A stretch of 64,000 nucleotides of DNA, from NCBI RefSeq assembly GCF_019222765.1, contig NZ_CP078145.1, positions 6,386,001 through 6,450,000 of the forward strand, given 5' to 3'. The position numbers and the translations under genes were made by a program. Source of the DNA: Nocardia iowensis. Lineage in GTDB: Bacteria; Actinomycetota; Actinomycetes; Mycobacteriales; Mycobacteriaceae. A model generated the notes under the pieces. It made no database searches. It saw only the letters and a program-made list of their open reading frames with translations, and had not been told where the DNA came from. Positions within the stretch are counted from its first letter, which is position 1, and every line of letters begins with the position of its first letter. Of this stretch, positions 35,892 to 45,685 are shown piece after piece.

Positions 35892-36214
35892 AATGACCCC
35901 TCTTCCGCCGAACACTCCACGGGCGCAAACGGTATCGACGCGAGGGGTTGGTCGGCCTCCAGGAAATCCCCGGTCTTTTCCTCCCCATTCAGTCGTACGT
36001 GCTAGCACCACCCGGCCACTCGTGCCAGGCGTCGCCCAGGCTAAGTACTCGCATGTCAAGGGCCGGTTCCGCACAGTGAGCGGGTTCGGCGACCTCGATC
36101 GTTTTCCGCCCGCGGCCCGACTGGAACGCGTTACTGTCGCGTATAGCGGCGCATCGCCGCCGATGTGGGCTGTGCCGTGGCGCGCCCGCGTTTCATGGCG
36201 TCAGGAGGACAACG
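35892..36214. promoter_or_regulatory. divergent intergenic region between DoxX-like paralogue 3 and the phosphotransferase gene
   Basis: No gene is evident. On the left it contains the conserved upstream element at 35955-36003. On the right, GGAGGA lies just before the ATG at 36215. No other structure stands out. Confidence 0.4.
35955..36003 (-). promoter_or_regulatory. conserved upstream element of DoxX-like paralogue 3
   Basis: This is the counterpart of 34401-34448, with minus-strand TACGACT followed by GGAAAA and CGGGGA-n-TTCCTGGA, about 64 nt before the GTG at 35891. The equal spacing in both copies argues for a functional site. Confidence 0.5.
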
Positions 36215-37345
36215 ATGGCCGACGATCCGGATCCCGCCGAGCGGCAGCAGCTGACCGTCAGCGAACGTGATCTCGACGTGCTCGCCGAGGACTTGGCGCG
36301 TTGGCTGGATTCGAAGGTCTCCGCCGATCATCCGCCGAAGGTCTCCGGGCTCTCGCGGCCGCAGTCGGGCGGAATGTCGAGCACGACCATCTTGTTCGAC
36401 GCCGAGTGGAGCGTGGACGGGCGGCATGAGAGCGGGGCGTTCGTCGCCAGGATGGCACCGGAGGCCGGGTCGTTCCCGGTGTTCGAGAAATACGATCTGG
36501 TCACCCAGTACAGGGTGATGGCCGGAGTCGCCGAGAACACCGACGTGCCGGTGCCGGAGCTGTGCTGGCTGGAAGAGGACGAGAATCCGCTCGGCGCACC
36601 GTTTTTCGTAATGAAGCGGGTCGACGGACGAGTGCCGACGGACAATCCGCCGTATGTCTTCATCGGCTGGCTGTTCGACGCGAGCCCGGAAGAACGCGCG
36701 CTGCTCACCGCCAACACCGTCGAAGTGATCGCGAAGATCCACGACATCCCGGACCCGGCAATGCGATTCCCGGCCTTGCGCGGTGCGGGCCAGTCGCTGC
36801 GCAGGCACGTCGAAGCCCAGAAGGCCTGGTATCGCTGGGCGCTGGCCGATGACGGTTACGAGATCCCGCTGCTGGAGCGGGCTTTCGCCTGGCTCGACGA
36901 GCATTGGCCCGCCGACCCGGGTCCGGACGTCCTCAGCTGGGGCGATGCGCGGCCGGGCAACATCATCTATCGCGGCTTCGAACCCGCCGCGGTCTTGGAC
37001 TGGGAGATGGCCGCGCTGGGCCCGCGCGAACTCGATGTCGCCTGGGTGATATTCATCCACCGGTTCTTCCAGGACATCGCCACCCGATTCGGCCAACCGG
37101 GTCTGCCGGACTTTCTGCGGCGCGCCGACGTCGTCGCGAAATACGAAGAGCTGTCCGGTCATACGGTGCGCGACCTGGACTGGTACATCGTCTACGCCGC
37201 GCTGCGGCACGGCATCGTGATGGCCAGGGTGAAGCGCCGGATGATCCATTTCGGCGAGGACACCGATACCCCGGACCGGGACGACTATGTGATGCATCGA
37301 GCCAGCCTGGAACGGCTGCTCGACGGAACCTACGAATGGGATTGA
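36215..37345 (+). CDS. APH-like phosphotransferase family protein
   Basis: The 376-residue protein belongs to the aminoglycoside-phosphotransferase/choline-kinase fold group. Catalytic motifs are LSWGDARPGNIIY (Brenner-like H/D-x-x-x-x-N, with Asp in SWGD) and AVLDWEMAALGPRELDVAW (DFG-equivalent DWE). The family contains small-molecule kinases and acyl-CoA-pathway proteins related to ACAD10/11. The substrate cannot be predicted. The start is ATG with GGAGGA upstream. The next gene follows after 9 nt, so they are cotranscribed. Confidence 0.9.
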   Translation: MADDPDPAERQQLTVSERDLDVLAEDLARWLDSKVSADHPPKVSGLSRPQSGGMSSTTILFDAEWSVDGRHESGAFVARMAPEAGSFPVFEKYDLVTQYRVMAGVAENTDVPVPELCWLEEDENPLGAPFFVMKRVDGRVPTDNPPYVFIGWLFDASPEERALLTANTVEVIAKIHDIPDPAMRFPALRGAGQSLRRHVEAQKAWYRWALADDGYEIPLLERAFAWLDEHWPADPGPDVLSWGDARPGNIIYRGFEPAAVLDWEMAALGPRELDVAWVIFIHRFFQDIATRFGQPGLPDFLRRADVVAKYEELSGHTVRDLDWYIVYAALRHGIVMARVKRRMIHFGEDTDTPDRDDYVMHRASLERLLDGTYEWD

Positions 37346-37354
37346 GAGTCAGCC

Positions 37355-38452
37355 ATGCCAGTTCCCTTGGACGAGTATCCAATTCATCAGACCGGGCTGT
37401 CGCTGGCCCGGGTGGCCAGTAGCGACCGGAACTTCTACGACAGAAGCTATTTCAACGGCCACAACCGGGACGGCGGCACCTTCTTCATCACCGGGTTCGG
37501 GGTGTACCCGAACCTCGGGGTGACCGATGCCTACGCCGCCGTCCGGCGCGGCGACGTGCAGCGGACCGTCCGCTTCTCCGACGCGCTCGGCGATCGCGGT
37601 CTGGATCAGCGAGTCGGCGGCTACCGCATCGAGGTGCTCGAACCGCTGCACCGGATCCGGGTGATCTGCGAGCACGACGACCTGTCCTTCGACCTGACCT
37701 GGGCGGGTGCCTTCCCCGCCGTGCAGGAGCAACCGCATCTGATCCTGGCGGGCAACCGGCCGATCATCGACGCGAGCCGGTTCGCGCAGCTCGGCTCGTG
37801 GGCGGGGACGTTGCACGTCGACGGGGACGACATCGCCGTCGACCCGGCGGTGTGGACCGGTACCAGGGATCGGTCGTGGGGCATCCGGCCGGTCGGCGAG
37901 AGCGAACCGCCTGGCCGTGCGGCCAGCGAACCGTCCGGCGGCTTCTGGTGGATGTATGTGCCGCTGCGCTTCGACGATTTCGCGGTCGTGATCATCGTGC
38001 AGGAGGAGCCGGACGGCAGGCGCACGTTGAACGACGCCGTGCGGATCTGGCCGGACGGGCGCACCGAACAGCTCGGCTGGCCGCGCATCACCATCGACTA
38101 CCGTTCCGGCACCAGGCTTCCCGTCGGCGCTCGGCTCGAACTGACCACGCCGGACGGCAAGCCGCTGGAGATCGAGGTGACCACGGGCACCAATGTGCCG
38201 CTGCATGTGGGTTGCGGCTACGGCGGCGATCCCGACTGGCAGCACGGGCAGTGGAAGGGCCGCGACTGGTCGTTGTCGAGCCGGTACGACCTCACCGACC
38301 CGGCCATCATCGCCCGCGCGCCCTACGGCGTCATCGACCATGTGGCCCGTGCTCGATGCGGCGGGGCCGAGGGCTGGGGTCTGTTCGAACACGCCAGCCT
38401 CGGCCGCCACGATCCCACCGGTTTCGCCGATTGGAATTCGGTCGCGCCGTAG
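37355..38452 (+). CDS. conserved hypothetical protein, DUF7064/DUF7065-like
   Basis: The 365-residue protein has no motif that gives a function. It begins MPVPLDEYPIHQTGLSLARV, has repeated Tyr/Trp/Gly-rich strand patterns (GFWWMYVPLRFDDFAVVIIVQEE, DRSWGIRPVG, GCGYGGDPDWQHGQWKG) and is probably an all-beta, calycin-like or CrtC-like protein. Proteins of this type are often encoded next to APH-like phosphotransferases in actinobacteria, as here. It ends 1 nt before the convergent VOC gene. The family name is from memory and should be treated as tentative. Confidence 0.82.
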   Translation: MPVPLDEYPIHQTGLSLARVASSDRNFYDRSYFNGHNRDGGTFFITGFGVYPNLGVTDAYAAVRRGDVQRTVRFSDALGDRGLDQRVGGYRIEVLEPLHRIRVICEHDDLSFDLTWAGAFPAVQEQPHLILAGNRPIIDASRFAQLGSWAGTLHVDGDDIAVDPAVWTGTRDRSWGIRPVGESEPPGRAASEPSGGFWWMYVPLRFDDFAVVIIVQEEPDGRRTLNDAVRIWPDGRTEQLGWPRITIDYRSGTRLPVGARLELTTPDGKPLEIEVTTGTNVPLHVGCGYGGDPDWQHGQWKGRDWSLSSRYDLTDPAIIARAPYGVIDHVARARCGGAEGWGLFEHASLGRHDPTGFADWNSVAP

Positions 38453-38453
38453 G

Positions 38454-38846
38454 TCAGACCGCGGGACGAGCCAGTTCGGGGCGCTTGCTGTAGTCGGTCA
38501 ACCCGATCACATTGCCCCACGGGTCGGACACTTCCACACTCCACCCGGTGGCGACCTCGAAGGGCGCGGTGCGCAGGTCGACACCGCGCTCGTGGAGTTC
38601 GGCGGCCGCGGCCTGCGCGTCGGGGACCTCGAACCACACCCGCATCGCGGGCGGAGTGCCCTGTCCCGCAGCCGGATCCACGAGCGCCATGATTCCCGGG
38701 GTCTGCGCGGCGACGCCGAACAAGGCGATCCCCCGCTCCGGCACCGTGAACCGCACCGATAGCCCGAGTCGGTTTCCGTAGAACTCCACCGCCGCGGTCA
38801 GATCCCCGACGGGAACAAGCACGTTGTCGACTCCTCGGATATCCAC
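38454..38846 (-). CDS. VOC (glyoxalase/bleomycin-resistance) domain protein
   Basis: The 130-residue protein has the VOC two-module pattern: VDNVLVPVGDLTAAVEFYGNRLGL at the start and VWFEVPDAQAAAAEL, VEVSDPWGNVIGLTDY in the second half. Such proteins bind a metal and act as lyases, dioxygenases or resistance proteins. The specific role is unknown. The GTG at 38846 was chosen because it precedes the first conserved strand directly. It is convergent with the preceding gene. Confidence 0.88.
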   Translation of the reverse strand: MDIRGVDNVLVPVGDLTAAVEFYGNRLGLSVRFTVPERGIALFGVAAQTPGIMALVDPAAGQGTPPAMRVWFEVPDAQAAAAELHERGVDLRTAPFEVATGWSVEVSDPWGNVIGLTDYSKRPELARPAV

Positions 38847-38955
38847 CCCGCCATGTAACCACGCGTAGCCCGCAGGTGGTTCAGGACACCGTGGTCGGCC
38901 GGTGAGCGCTCGCCAACTGCCGCGGCACCTAGCCAATTGGCCACCGACGGAACGA

Positions 38956-39363
38956 TCAGCGCGGGATGGGTTGTGCCGCAGCGACAACTACTCCTTGGGC
39001 GGTACGTTTCGCGACCACCAGGGAGCCGCCTCCGGCCGCGAGGACGGCGGCCGCCTCCGCGACACTCGACGTACCGACTGCGGCCGCTGTTCGCGGGTCC
39101 GGGTTCGGCACCGAGACGTCGTCGAGTTCTGCGGCGGTGAAGGTCCGAATCGGCACCTTCAGTTCGGCCGCCGCGGCGCGAAGACCTGATTCGCCCGCCC
39201 GGCGGTCGATGGTCGCGAAGCAGTGGATCTTCTTGTCGCCGAGTACTTCCCGCACGGCGGCCACAATTCGTTCGGCGGAAGTATCGGGGCGTAAGCCGAG
39301 GCCGACGACCAGATCAGGCACCGGCCGCCTCAGCGCCAGTGGCTTCTTTTTTCGGCGACCCAC
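38956..39363 (-). CDS. cobE: CobE/CbiG C-terminal domain protein (cobalamin biosynthesis)
   Basis: The 135-residue protein matches the CbiG_C/CobE domain: VVGLGLRPDTSAERIVAAV, the IHCFATIDRRAGESGLRAAA segment and SVAEAAAVLAAGG. In aerobic cobalamin synthesis CobE has an accessory role near precorrin ring contraction. The start is a GTG at 39363, 29 nt after the cobB stop, so it ends the chelatase-cobO-cobB-cobE operon. A longer in-frame open frame upstream overlaps cobB and is not needed. Confidence 0.85.
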   Translation of the reverse strand: MGRRKKKPLALRRPVPDLVVGLGLRPDTSAERIVAAVREVLGDKKIHCFATIDRRAGESGLRAAAAELKVPIRTFTAAELDDVSVPNPDPRTAAAVGTSSVAEAAAVLAAGGGSLVVAKRTAQGVVVAAAQPIPR

Positions 39364-39392
39364 GACCCCGCCGGCTGCGCGAGAGCATTCGC

Positions 39393-40799
39393 TCAGTGAC
39401 TCGCATGAGCACCAGCGAATTCTGCCGCTGCCGCGACGAAACGGCCGGTGGCTTCGGGATTTCCGGCGGGATGGGTGTGTAGGTAAGAGGCGTGGACACG
39501 GTGGACGAGCGCGCCCTCCCTGACGCGTGCGCCGTCGCTGCCGTGCCACCCCCATGCCGGGATGTCCGTGGACGCCGTCGTCAGGCGGGTCCGATGGAAT
39601 TCGTGCCCACGCACACGCTCCCCCGCTCGCCACAGCGGAGAGTCGGTCAGCGCCACCGCGTCTCGGTAGCCGAGGGTCAGGCGTGGGCCGAACTCGGCGT
39701 CGGCGTCGATTACTCCGGCCATGGGATATCCGTCGAGTGAGCGCGTCAAATAGAGCAATCCCGCGCATTCCGCGTGTACCGGCAGTCCGCACCTGGCCTG
39801 CTCGGCCACCGCGGTCAGCAGCGCGGAGTTCGCCGCCAACGCCGCGGCGTGCTCTTCCGGGAACCCGCCGGGCAACACCAAACCTGATGTTCCGCTGGGT
39901 AAGTCGTCTCGCAGCGGATCGAAGACCACCACTTCCGCACCAGCCGCCGTCAACAGTTCGCGGTGCTCTGCGTAACCGAAGGTGAAGGCGGGACCGCCCG
40001 CCATGGCGATCAGCGGGCGGTCCGCGACGGCTGCTTCGCGGACAGCCGCGACCGGGTCCCAGGGCGGACCGGCGGCGGTCGAGCGGGCCAGCGCTGCGAT
40101 GGCGTGCAGATCCACATGCGCGGCAACAAGATCCGTCATCGCGGCTACTGCGGCGGTGGCGGCGGTGCCGTGCTCGACGGCGGGTATCAGCCCGAGATGC
40201 CGTGACGGCACCTCCAATTCGGTCATGCGTGGCATCGAGCCGAGTACCGGGAGCCCGACGCGGTCGCAGGCCGCACGCAATACCTGATCGTGCCGTTCGC
40301 TCCCGACCCGGTTCAGGATCACCCCGCCGAGCCGGATCCCACTGTCGAAAGTGGCGAAGCCGTGCAGCAATGCGGCCAAACTCTGGCTGTGTCCCCTGGC
40401 GTCGACCACCAGCACGACGGGCGCGCCGAGCAAACTCGCGACCTGCGCGGTAGACCCTTCGGCGACCGGTCCGGCATGGTTCTCATCGATGCGGCCGTCG
40501 AACAGCCCCATCACACCCTCGACCACCGCGACATCGCAGTCCCGCGCACCGTGCTGGTACAGCGGCACAACACGTTCCGCGCCGACGAGCACCGGATCGA
40601 GGTTGCGCCCCGGCCGCCCCGCGGCCAGCCCGTGATACCCCGGATCGATGTAATCCGGCCCGACCTTGAACGGCGCGACCCGATGCCCGACCCGCCGCAA
40701 CGCCCCGATCAACCCCGTCGCCACCGTGGTCTTTCCGCTCCCGGATGCGGGCGCGGCAATCACCACAGCAGGCACACCGGCGGTCATCGGCACCGCCAT
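39393..40799 (-). CDS. cobB: hydrogenobyrinic acid a,c-diamide synthase
   Basis: CobB amidates the a and c side chains of hydrogenobyrinic acid with glutamine and ATP. The 468-residue protein has a P-loop in ASGSGKTTVATGL, a DRC-like DYIDPGYH element, and a class-I glutamine amidotransferase-like domain with GGFPEEHAAALAANS and VHAECAGLLYL (catalytic Cys). It is 19 nt downstream of cobO. The order matches M. tuberculosis Rv2848c-Rv2849c. Confidence 0.96.
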   Translation of the reverse strand: MAVPMTAGVPAVVIAAPASGSGKTTVATGLIGALRRVGHRVAPFKVGPDYIDPGYHGLAAGRPGRNLDPVLVGAERVVPLYQHGARDCDVAVVEGVMGLFDGRIDENHAGPVAEGSTAQVASLLGAPVVLVVDARGHSQSLAALLHGFATFDSGIRLGGVILNRVGSERHDQVLRAACDRVGLPVLGSMPRMTELEVPSRHLGLIPAVEHGTAATAAVAAMTDLVAAHVDLHAIAALARSTAAGPPWDPVAAVREAAVADRPLIAMAGGPAFTFGYAEHRELLTAAGAEVVVFDPLRDDLPSGTSGLVLPGGFPEEHAAALAANSALLTAVAEQARCGLPVHAECAGLLYLTRSLDGYPMAGVIDADAEFGPRLTLGYRDAVALTDSPLWRAGERVRGHEFHRTRLTTASTDIPAWGWHGSDGARVREGALVHRVHASYLHTHPAGNPEATGRFVAAAAEFAGAHASH

Positions 40800-40818
40800 G
40801 GCGTGGCATTGCGGGGGT

Positions 40819-41433
40819 TCACCATTCGATGCCTCGCTGGCCTTTGCGGCCCGCGTCCATGGGGTGTTTGAGCTTGGTCATTTCGGTGACCAGGTCGGCG
40901 GCGTCGATCAGCGCTCGGGGGGCATCGCGGCCGGTGATGACGACGTGCTGGTTGCCGGGGCGGGTGGTCAGGGTGTCCACGACCTCGTCGAGGTCGACCC
41001 AGCCCCATTTGAGGGGGTAGGTGAATTCGTCGAGGACGTAGAAGCGGTGTTGTTCGGCGTGCAGGCGGCGGGCGATTTCCTGCCAGCCCGCGAGCGCGGC
41101 GGCGGCGTGGTCCTCGTCGGTGCCCGGTTTGCGGGTCCAGGACCAGCCTTCGCCCATCTTGTGCCACTCGACCGCGCCGCCCGCGCCGGTTTCCTCGTGC
41201 AACCTGCCGAGGGTGCGAAAAGCCGCCTCCTCCCCCACCTTCCACTTCGCGCTCTTCACGAACTGGAACACCGCCACATCGAAACCTTGGTTCCAAGCCC
41301 GCAACGCCATTCCGAACGCCGCCGTCGACTTGCCCTTGCCCGGCCCCGTATGCACCGCGAGTACCGGCTGATTGCGCCGCTGCCGCGTGGTGAGCCCATC
41401 ATCGGGCACGGTCTCCGGAACGCCCTTAGGCAT
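40819..41433 (-). CDS. cobO: cob(I)yrinic acid a,c-diamide adenosyltransferase
   Basis: CobO adenosylates the cobalt of the corrin with ATP. The 204-residue protein has the P-loop GPGKGKSTAAFGMALRA and the family segments FQFVKSAKW, YVLDEFTYPLKWGWVD and VVITGRDAP. The length is typical. It lies 24 nt after the chelatase-like gene and 19 nt before cobB. Confidence 0.97.
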   Translation of the reverse strand: MPKGVPETVPDDGLTTRQRRNQPVLAVHTGPGKGKSTAAFGMALRAWNQGFDVAVFQFVKSAKWKVGEEAAFRTLGRLHEETGAGGAVEWHKMGEGWSWTRKPGTDEDHAAAALAGWQEIARRLHAEQHRFYVLDEFTYPLKWGWVDLDEVVDTLTTRPGNQHVVITGRDAPRALIDAADLVTEMTKLKHPMDAGRKGQRGIEW

Positions 41434-41457
41434 CGAATCTCCTTGTCAGTCCGCGGT

Positions 41458-43581
41458 TCACGCCGCGCGCACCACGGAACCGCCACCGGGTCGCCCGGCA
41501 CCGGCACGCACCACGTCGGCGACCGAATCTCCGGTCAGTTCAGCCAATCTCAGATATCCCCCGCGGAGTTCACGGGCCAGCTCGGCGGCCAGGCCGAGGC
41601 GGATCATGCCGCGTTCGCAGTCGACCACGATCGAGGTGACCGCGTCGTTCGCGAGCAGCGTGGCAGCGGCCCTGGCCCGCGGGACCGGGTCGACGCCGCC
41701 GGTGGCGCGACCGTCGGTGAGCAGCACCAGCATCGGGCGACGGCGCGGGTCACGGACCCGCTCGCGCCGCACGATCTCCCTGGCCTTCAGCAGACCCGCG
41801 GCGAGCGGGGTCTTGCCGCCGGTGCGCATGCCCGACAGGCGGCGCACCGCGATATCGACCGACGAGGTCGGCGGCAGAACCAGTTCGGCGTCCTGGCCGC
41901 GCACGGTGACGACGGCGACCTTGTCGCGGCGCTGGTAGGCGTCGCGCAGCAGGGCGACGACGGCGCCGGTGACCGCGGACAGCCGATCCCTGGCCGCCAT
42001 CGAGCCGGAGGCGTCGACCACGAAAACGACCAGATTGCCTTCCCGCCCTTCGCGATACGCGCCCCGCAGATCCTCGGCGACCAGCTTCAGCGGACCGTCG
42101 CCGCGACCGCGGGAACGCTGATGCGGTGCGGCGGCGAAAATGGTGCCGAGCAGGTGCAGGCCGGTGGCGGTGTCGGAGTTGGGGCGAACGACCCGACCGT
42201 GCCGGGACTCCGCTCGGGAGCGGCGGCCCGGGGCGCCTTCGCCGATGCCGGGCACTTCCCAGCGCGGCGGGGTGGCGGCGGCGGAAACCGGTGCGCCACT
42301 TCGGCCTTCGCGAGCATTCGGTGACCGGCCGCCACCGGGGCCGTCGGGCGGGGAATCCGGGTCGTCGTCCGGGTCGGTATCGCTGCGCGGCGACGAAGGT
42401 GCCTGATCGGCGTCGAAGTCTTCGGCGTCGGTTGCCGATCGGTCAGCACGGCTCGGCTCGTCCGCGCCCTCGGACGGCTGGTCCTGGTCCGGTTCGAATT
42501 GATCTGTGTCCCCAGGTGACTGGTCTCGCTGCTGGTCGGCGTCCCCACTCGATTCGGCCTCGCGAGCCACTTCCTCGGCGGCATCCCGCATCGCGTCGTC
42601 GAGTTGGTCCTCACTGATGCCCGGCTCGTCGAACGGATCGCGCCGACGCCGATGCGGCAGTGCGAGTTCGGCCGCGATGCGCACGTCCTCCTCGGTGACC
42701 GCGTCCGCCCCACGCCACGCGGCGTGCGCCGTCGCGGTCCGCGCGACCACCAGGTCCGCCCGCATCCCATCCACGTCGAATGCGGCGCACAGCGCGGCAA
42801 TTCGGCGCAGCTCCGCATCATCGAGCAGCACCTGCGCGACCCGATCACGAGCGCCGAGGATGCGCTCGGCCACCGCCCGGTCGGCGGCGGCGTAGCGGTC
42901 GGCGAACCCGGCCGGATCGGCTTCGTAGTCGAGCCGACGGCGCACCACCGCCATCCGCACGTCCACATTCCGCGAGGCCGCCACATCGACGGTGAGCCCG
43001 AACCGGTCCAGCAATTGCGGACGCAGCTCGCCCTCCTCCGGATTCATCGTGCCGACGAGCACGAATCGCGCCGGATGCGAATGCGAGACGCCGTCGCGCT
43101 CGATGTGCACCCGTCCCATCGCCGCCGCGTCGAGCAGCACGTCGACCAGGTGGTCGTGCAGCAGGTTGACCTCGTCCACATAGAGCACGCCGTGGTGCGC
43201 GGCGGCCAGCAGACCGGGCCGGAATGCCTGCTCGCCGTCGCGCAGCACCCGTTCGAGGTCCAGCGAGCCGACGACACGGTCTTCGGTGGCGCCGACGGGC
43301 AGTTCCACCAGTCGCGCTGGCCGCGCCCCGGTCTCGTCCACCACCGGCGGCAGCAATTGCGCCAGCGCGCGCACCACGGTCGATTTCGCGGTGCCCTTCT
43401 CGCCGCGCACCAGCACACCGCCGATACCGGGATGCACCGCGCACAGAATCAGCGCCAGTTGCAGGCGCTCCTGACCGACTACGGCGGAGAACGGAAAACC
43501 CGCCTCGGCGTCGGCCGGACGGGTACGTGATCCGGTCAGCGAGTGGGACGACGGCGCGGTTTCGGCATGGGACAGGGACAC
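41458..43581 (-). CDS. magnesium-chelatase-type AAA+/VWA fusion (putative cobalt chelatase component)
   Basis: The 707-residue protein joins a ChlI/BchI AAA+ module (Walker A GEKGTAKS, Walker [31 protein letters not shown]) to a ChlD-like VWA domain with a MIDAS motif DASGSMA. An acidic Asp/Gln/Pro-rich linker of about 130 residues (about 335-465) lies between them. Such proteins provide the motor part of metal chelatases. Because the next genes are cobO and cobB, cobalt insertion is the likely job (as proposed for Rv2850c). The large catalytic subunit CobN is not in this window. Confidence 0.93.
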   Translation of the reverse strand: MSLSHAETAPSSHSLTGSRTRPADAEAGFPFSAVVGQERLQLALILCAVHPGIGGVLVRGEKGTAKSTVVRALAQLLPPVVDETGARPARLVELPVGATEDRVVGSLDLERVLRDGEQAFRPGLLAAAHHGVLYVDEVNLLHDHLVDVLLDAAAMGRVHIERDGVSHSHPARFVLVGTMNPEEGELRPQLLDRFGLTVDVAASRNVDVRMAVVRRRLDYEADPAGFADRYAAADRAVAERILGARDRVAQVLLDDAELRRIAALCAAFDVDGMRADLVVARTATAHAAWRGADAVTEEDVRIAAELALPHRRRRDPFDEPGISEDQLDDAMRDAAEEVAREAESSGDADQQRDQSPGDTDQFEPDQDQPSEGADEPSRADRSATDAEDFDADQAPSSPRSDTDPDDDPDSPPDGPGGGRSPNAREGRSGAPVSAAATPPRWEVPGIGEGAPGRRSRAESRHGRVVRPNSDTATGLHLLGTIFAAAPHQRSRGRGDGPLKLVAEDLRGAYREGREGNLVVFVVDASGSMAARDRLSAVTGAVVALLRDAYQRRDKVAVVTVRGQDAELVLPPTSSVDIAVRRLSGMRTGGKTPLAAGLLKAREIVRRERVRDPRRRPMLVLLTDGRATGGVDPVPRARAAATLLANDAVTSIVVDCERGMIRLGLAAELARELRGGYLRLAELTGDSVADVVRAGAGRPGGGSVVRAA

Positions 43582-43648
43582 GCCCCAACTCTATGCGCGC
43601 TCGCGCGGCCCGCCGACGGTGCCCTGGAGATCACCGCCGAACGCGAAA

Positions 43649-43680
43649 CCGCCCTCGCCGCATGTCTGCGACGAGGGCGG
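43649..43680 (-). terminator. terminator hairpin downstream of the GNAT gene
   Basis: The arms CCGCCCTCGCCGCA and TGCGACGAGGGCGG form a 14-bp stem with one mismatch and a TGTC loop, 22 nt beyond the GNAT stop. It separates that gene from the chelatase-cobO-cobB unit, which therefore has its own promoter in 43582-43648. Confidence 0.75.
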
Positions 43681-43702
43681 CAACGAACAGCTGGTCCGGC
43701 GA

Positions 43703-44152
43703 TCACCCCTTGCGCATGGGAATGTGCAGGATCCCGTCGTCCTCGAATTCCTCGCCGTCCGGCTTGAACCCGTGCTTGGCGTACATGTCGACCAGATAGG
43801 TCTGCGCGTTCAACCGCACGGTCGCCTCGCCGACCTCCGCCAGCGCGGCCTGCAGCAGGCGCGTGGTGTAGCCGTGGCCGCGCGCCGGGACGGCGGTGCA
43901 GAGCCTGCCGATGCGGAAATTCTTCACACCGTCCTGGTGCTCCTCGAGCAATCGCAGCGTCGCGATCACCTCGCCCTCGTCATCGAGCCAGAAGTGCCGG
44001 GTCTCCGGCAACAGGTCCAGCCCGTCCAATTCCGGATACGCGCACTTCTGCTCGACGACAAAGACTTCGACGCGAAGTTTCAACAGCTGATAGAGGGTGG
44101 CGTTGTCCAGATCCAACGCCCATGACCGTTTGAGAGCAACCGTTGACATCAT
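43703..44152 (-). CDS. GNAT-family acetyltransferase (ElaA-like)
   Basis: The 149-residue protein has ElaA-type features: LYQLLKLRVEVFVVEQKCAYPELD, HFWLDDEGEVIATLRLL, and the acetyl-CoA-binding loop VPARGHGYTTRLLQAAL. The usual R/Q-x-x-G-x-G/A loop is recognisable. The substrate is unknown. It lies 18 nt after mqo on the same strand, matching Rv2851c next to mqo in M. tuberculosis. Two consecutive ATG codons are present at the start. Confidence 0.92.
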   Translation of the reverse strand: MMSTVALKRSWALDLDNATLYQLLKLRVEVFVVEQKCAYPELDGLDLLPETRHFWLDDEGEVIATLRLLEEHQDGVKNFRIGRLCTAVPARGHGYTTRLLQAALAEVGEATVRLNAQTYLVDMYAKHGFKPDGEEFEDDGILHIPMRKG

Positions 44153-44170
44153 CGCCTGTTGCTATCACAC

Positions 44171-45685
44171 CTAGCCGTTTGCCGCGACCCCCGCATGCCT
44201 CGGCGTGTTATCTGTGCCACTCGTGAGATTCAGGGTTTTGGAGGTCCAGTCCCATACTTCGCGGAACAACGGCTGGTTTTCCGACAGCTTGGTGCCCAGT
44301 GAGGGAATCATCTCCTTCAGCTTCGGCGTCCACGCGGCGTACTCGTTCGGGAAGCAGCGCTGCATGACGTCCAGCATCGCGGTGACGCCCGTCGACGCGC
44401 CAGGGGAGGCGCCGAGCAGACCGGCGATGGACCCGTCTTCGGCGGCGACAACGGCGGTGCCGAACTCGAGCACGCCGCCGACACCCTTGCGCCGGATCAC
44501 CTGCACGCGCTGGCCCGCGGTGATCAGCTCCCAATCCCGGCCGTCGGCGCGCGGGATGAACTCCGACAGCGTGTCCACCTTGCCCGCCTGGGACTTGAGC
44601 AGTTCGCTGATCAGGTACTTGGTCAGGCCGAGCTCGGTCACGCCGACGCCGAGCAGCGAGAACAGGTTGTTCGGCTTCACCGACTTGAAAAGGTCGGTGT
44701 TCTTGCCGTCCTTGAGGAACTTCGGCGTCCAGCCGGCGTACGGGCCGAACAGCAGGCCGGGCCTGCCCTTGATGACGCGAGTGTCCAAGTGCGGCACCGA
44801 CATCGGCGGCGCGCCAACGGCGGCCTTGCCGTACACCTTGGCCCTGTGCTGCTGGATCAGGCCGGGGTTGGTGCAGCGGAAGAACTGGCCGCTCACCGGG
44901 AAGCCGCCGAATCCGTCGATCTCCTTGATGCCGGACTTCTGCAGCAGCGGCAGCGCCCCGCCACCCGCGCCGACGAACACGAATTTGCTGATGAGCGTGC
45001 GGGTTTCGCGGGTACGCAGGTTGCGCACCGTTACCCGCCACGACCCGTCGGACTGCTTGGTCAGGTCGCGCACCTCGTTACCGAAGGCCAGGTCGGCGCC
45101 GGTGGCGCCGAGGTAGGCGAGCAGTTCCTGGGTGAGCGAGCCGAAGTCGATGTCGGTGCCGCCGTCGGTCCAGTTGAGCGCGACCGGATCGGCGAAGTCG
45201 CGACCGCGCGCCATCAACGGGAGCCGCCTGGCGAACTCGTCGGGGCTGTCGATGTACTCCATGCCCTCGAACAACGGATGCCGCGACAGTGCGTCGTAGC
45301 GCTTGCGCAGGTAGTCGACGTTGGCCGCGCCGTGCACGAAGCTCACGTGCGGGATCGGGTTGATGAAGGTGGACGGGTCGCCGAGGATGCCGTTCTCCAC
45401 CGCGTAGGACCAGAACTGGCGCGACACCTGGAACCGCTCGTTGATGTCGATGGCCTTGGTGATGTCCACCGAGCCGTCGGGGTTCTGCGGGCTGTAGTTC
45501 AGCTCGCAGAGCGCCGAGTGCCCGGTGCCCGCGTTGTTCCACGGGTCGCTGCTCTCCGCCGACGCGGCATCGAGCCGCTCGAACAGGGAGATCGACCAGT
45601 TCGGCTGCAGCTGCCGCAGCAGCGCGCCGAGGGTGGCACTCATGATGCCGGCACCGATGAGTACTACATCAGTCTTTTCAGTCAT
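44171..45685 (-). CDS. mqo: malate:quinone oxidoreductase
   Basis: Mqo oxidises malate to oxaloacetate at the membrane, passing electrons to quinones; it uses FAD. The 504-residue protein starts [20 protein letters not shown], the FAD-binding fold, and carries [21 protein letters not shown] and [19 protein letters not shown], which are strong Mqo signatures. The ATG at 45685 was preferred over an in-frame GTG at 45700 because it directly precedes the conserved start. The gene is in the syntenic position of Rv2852c. Confidence 0.97.
   Translation of the reverse strand: MTEKTDVVLIGAGIMSATLGALLRQLQPNWSISLFERLDAASAESSDPWNNAGTGHSALCELNYSPQNPDGSVDITKAIDINERFQVSRQFWSYAVENGILGDPSTFINPIPHVSFVHGAANVDYLRKRYDALSRHPLFEGMEYIDSPDEFARRLPLMARGRDFADPVALNWTDGGTDIDFGSLTQELLAYLGATGADLAFGNEVRDLTKQSDGSWRVTVRNLRTRETRTLISKFVFVGAGGGALPLLQKSGIKEIDGFGGFPVSGQFFRCTNPGLIQQHRAKVYGKAAVGAPPMSVPHLDTRVIKGRPGLLFGPYAGWTPKFLKDGKNTDLFKSVKPNNLFSLLGVGVTELGLTKYLISELLKSQAGKVDTLSEFIPRADGRDWELITAGQRVQVIRRKGVGGVLEFGTAVVAAEDGSIAGLLGASPGASTGVTAMLDVMQRCFPNEYAAWTPKLKEMIPSLGTKLSENQPLFREVWDWTSKTLNLTSGTDNTPRHAGVAANG

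Noticed and set aside
36215..37345. Aminoglycoside resistance gene
   Set aside because: The protein has the general phosphotransferase fold but sits with a metabolic-looking partner, and nothing specific to aminoglycoside kinases is visible.
43582..43702. Possible cobalamin riboswitch upstream of the chelatase-cobO-cobB operon
   Set aside because: The gap is only about 120 nt, contains the GNAT terminator hairpin, and shows no B12-box-like sequence that I can identify.
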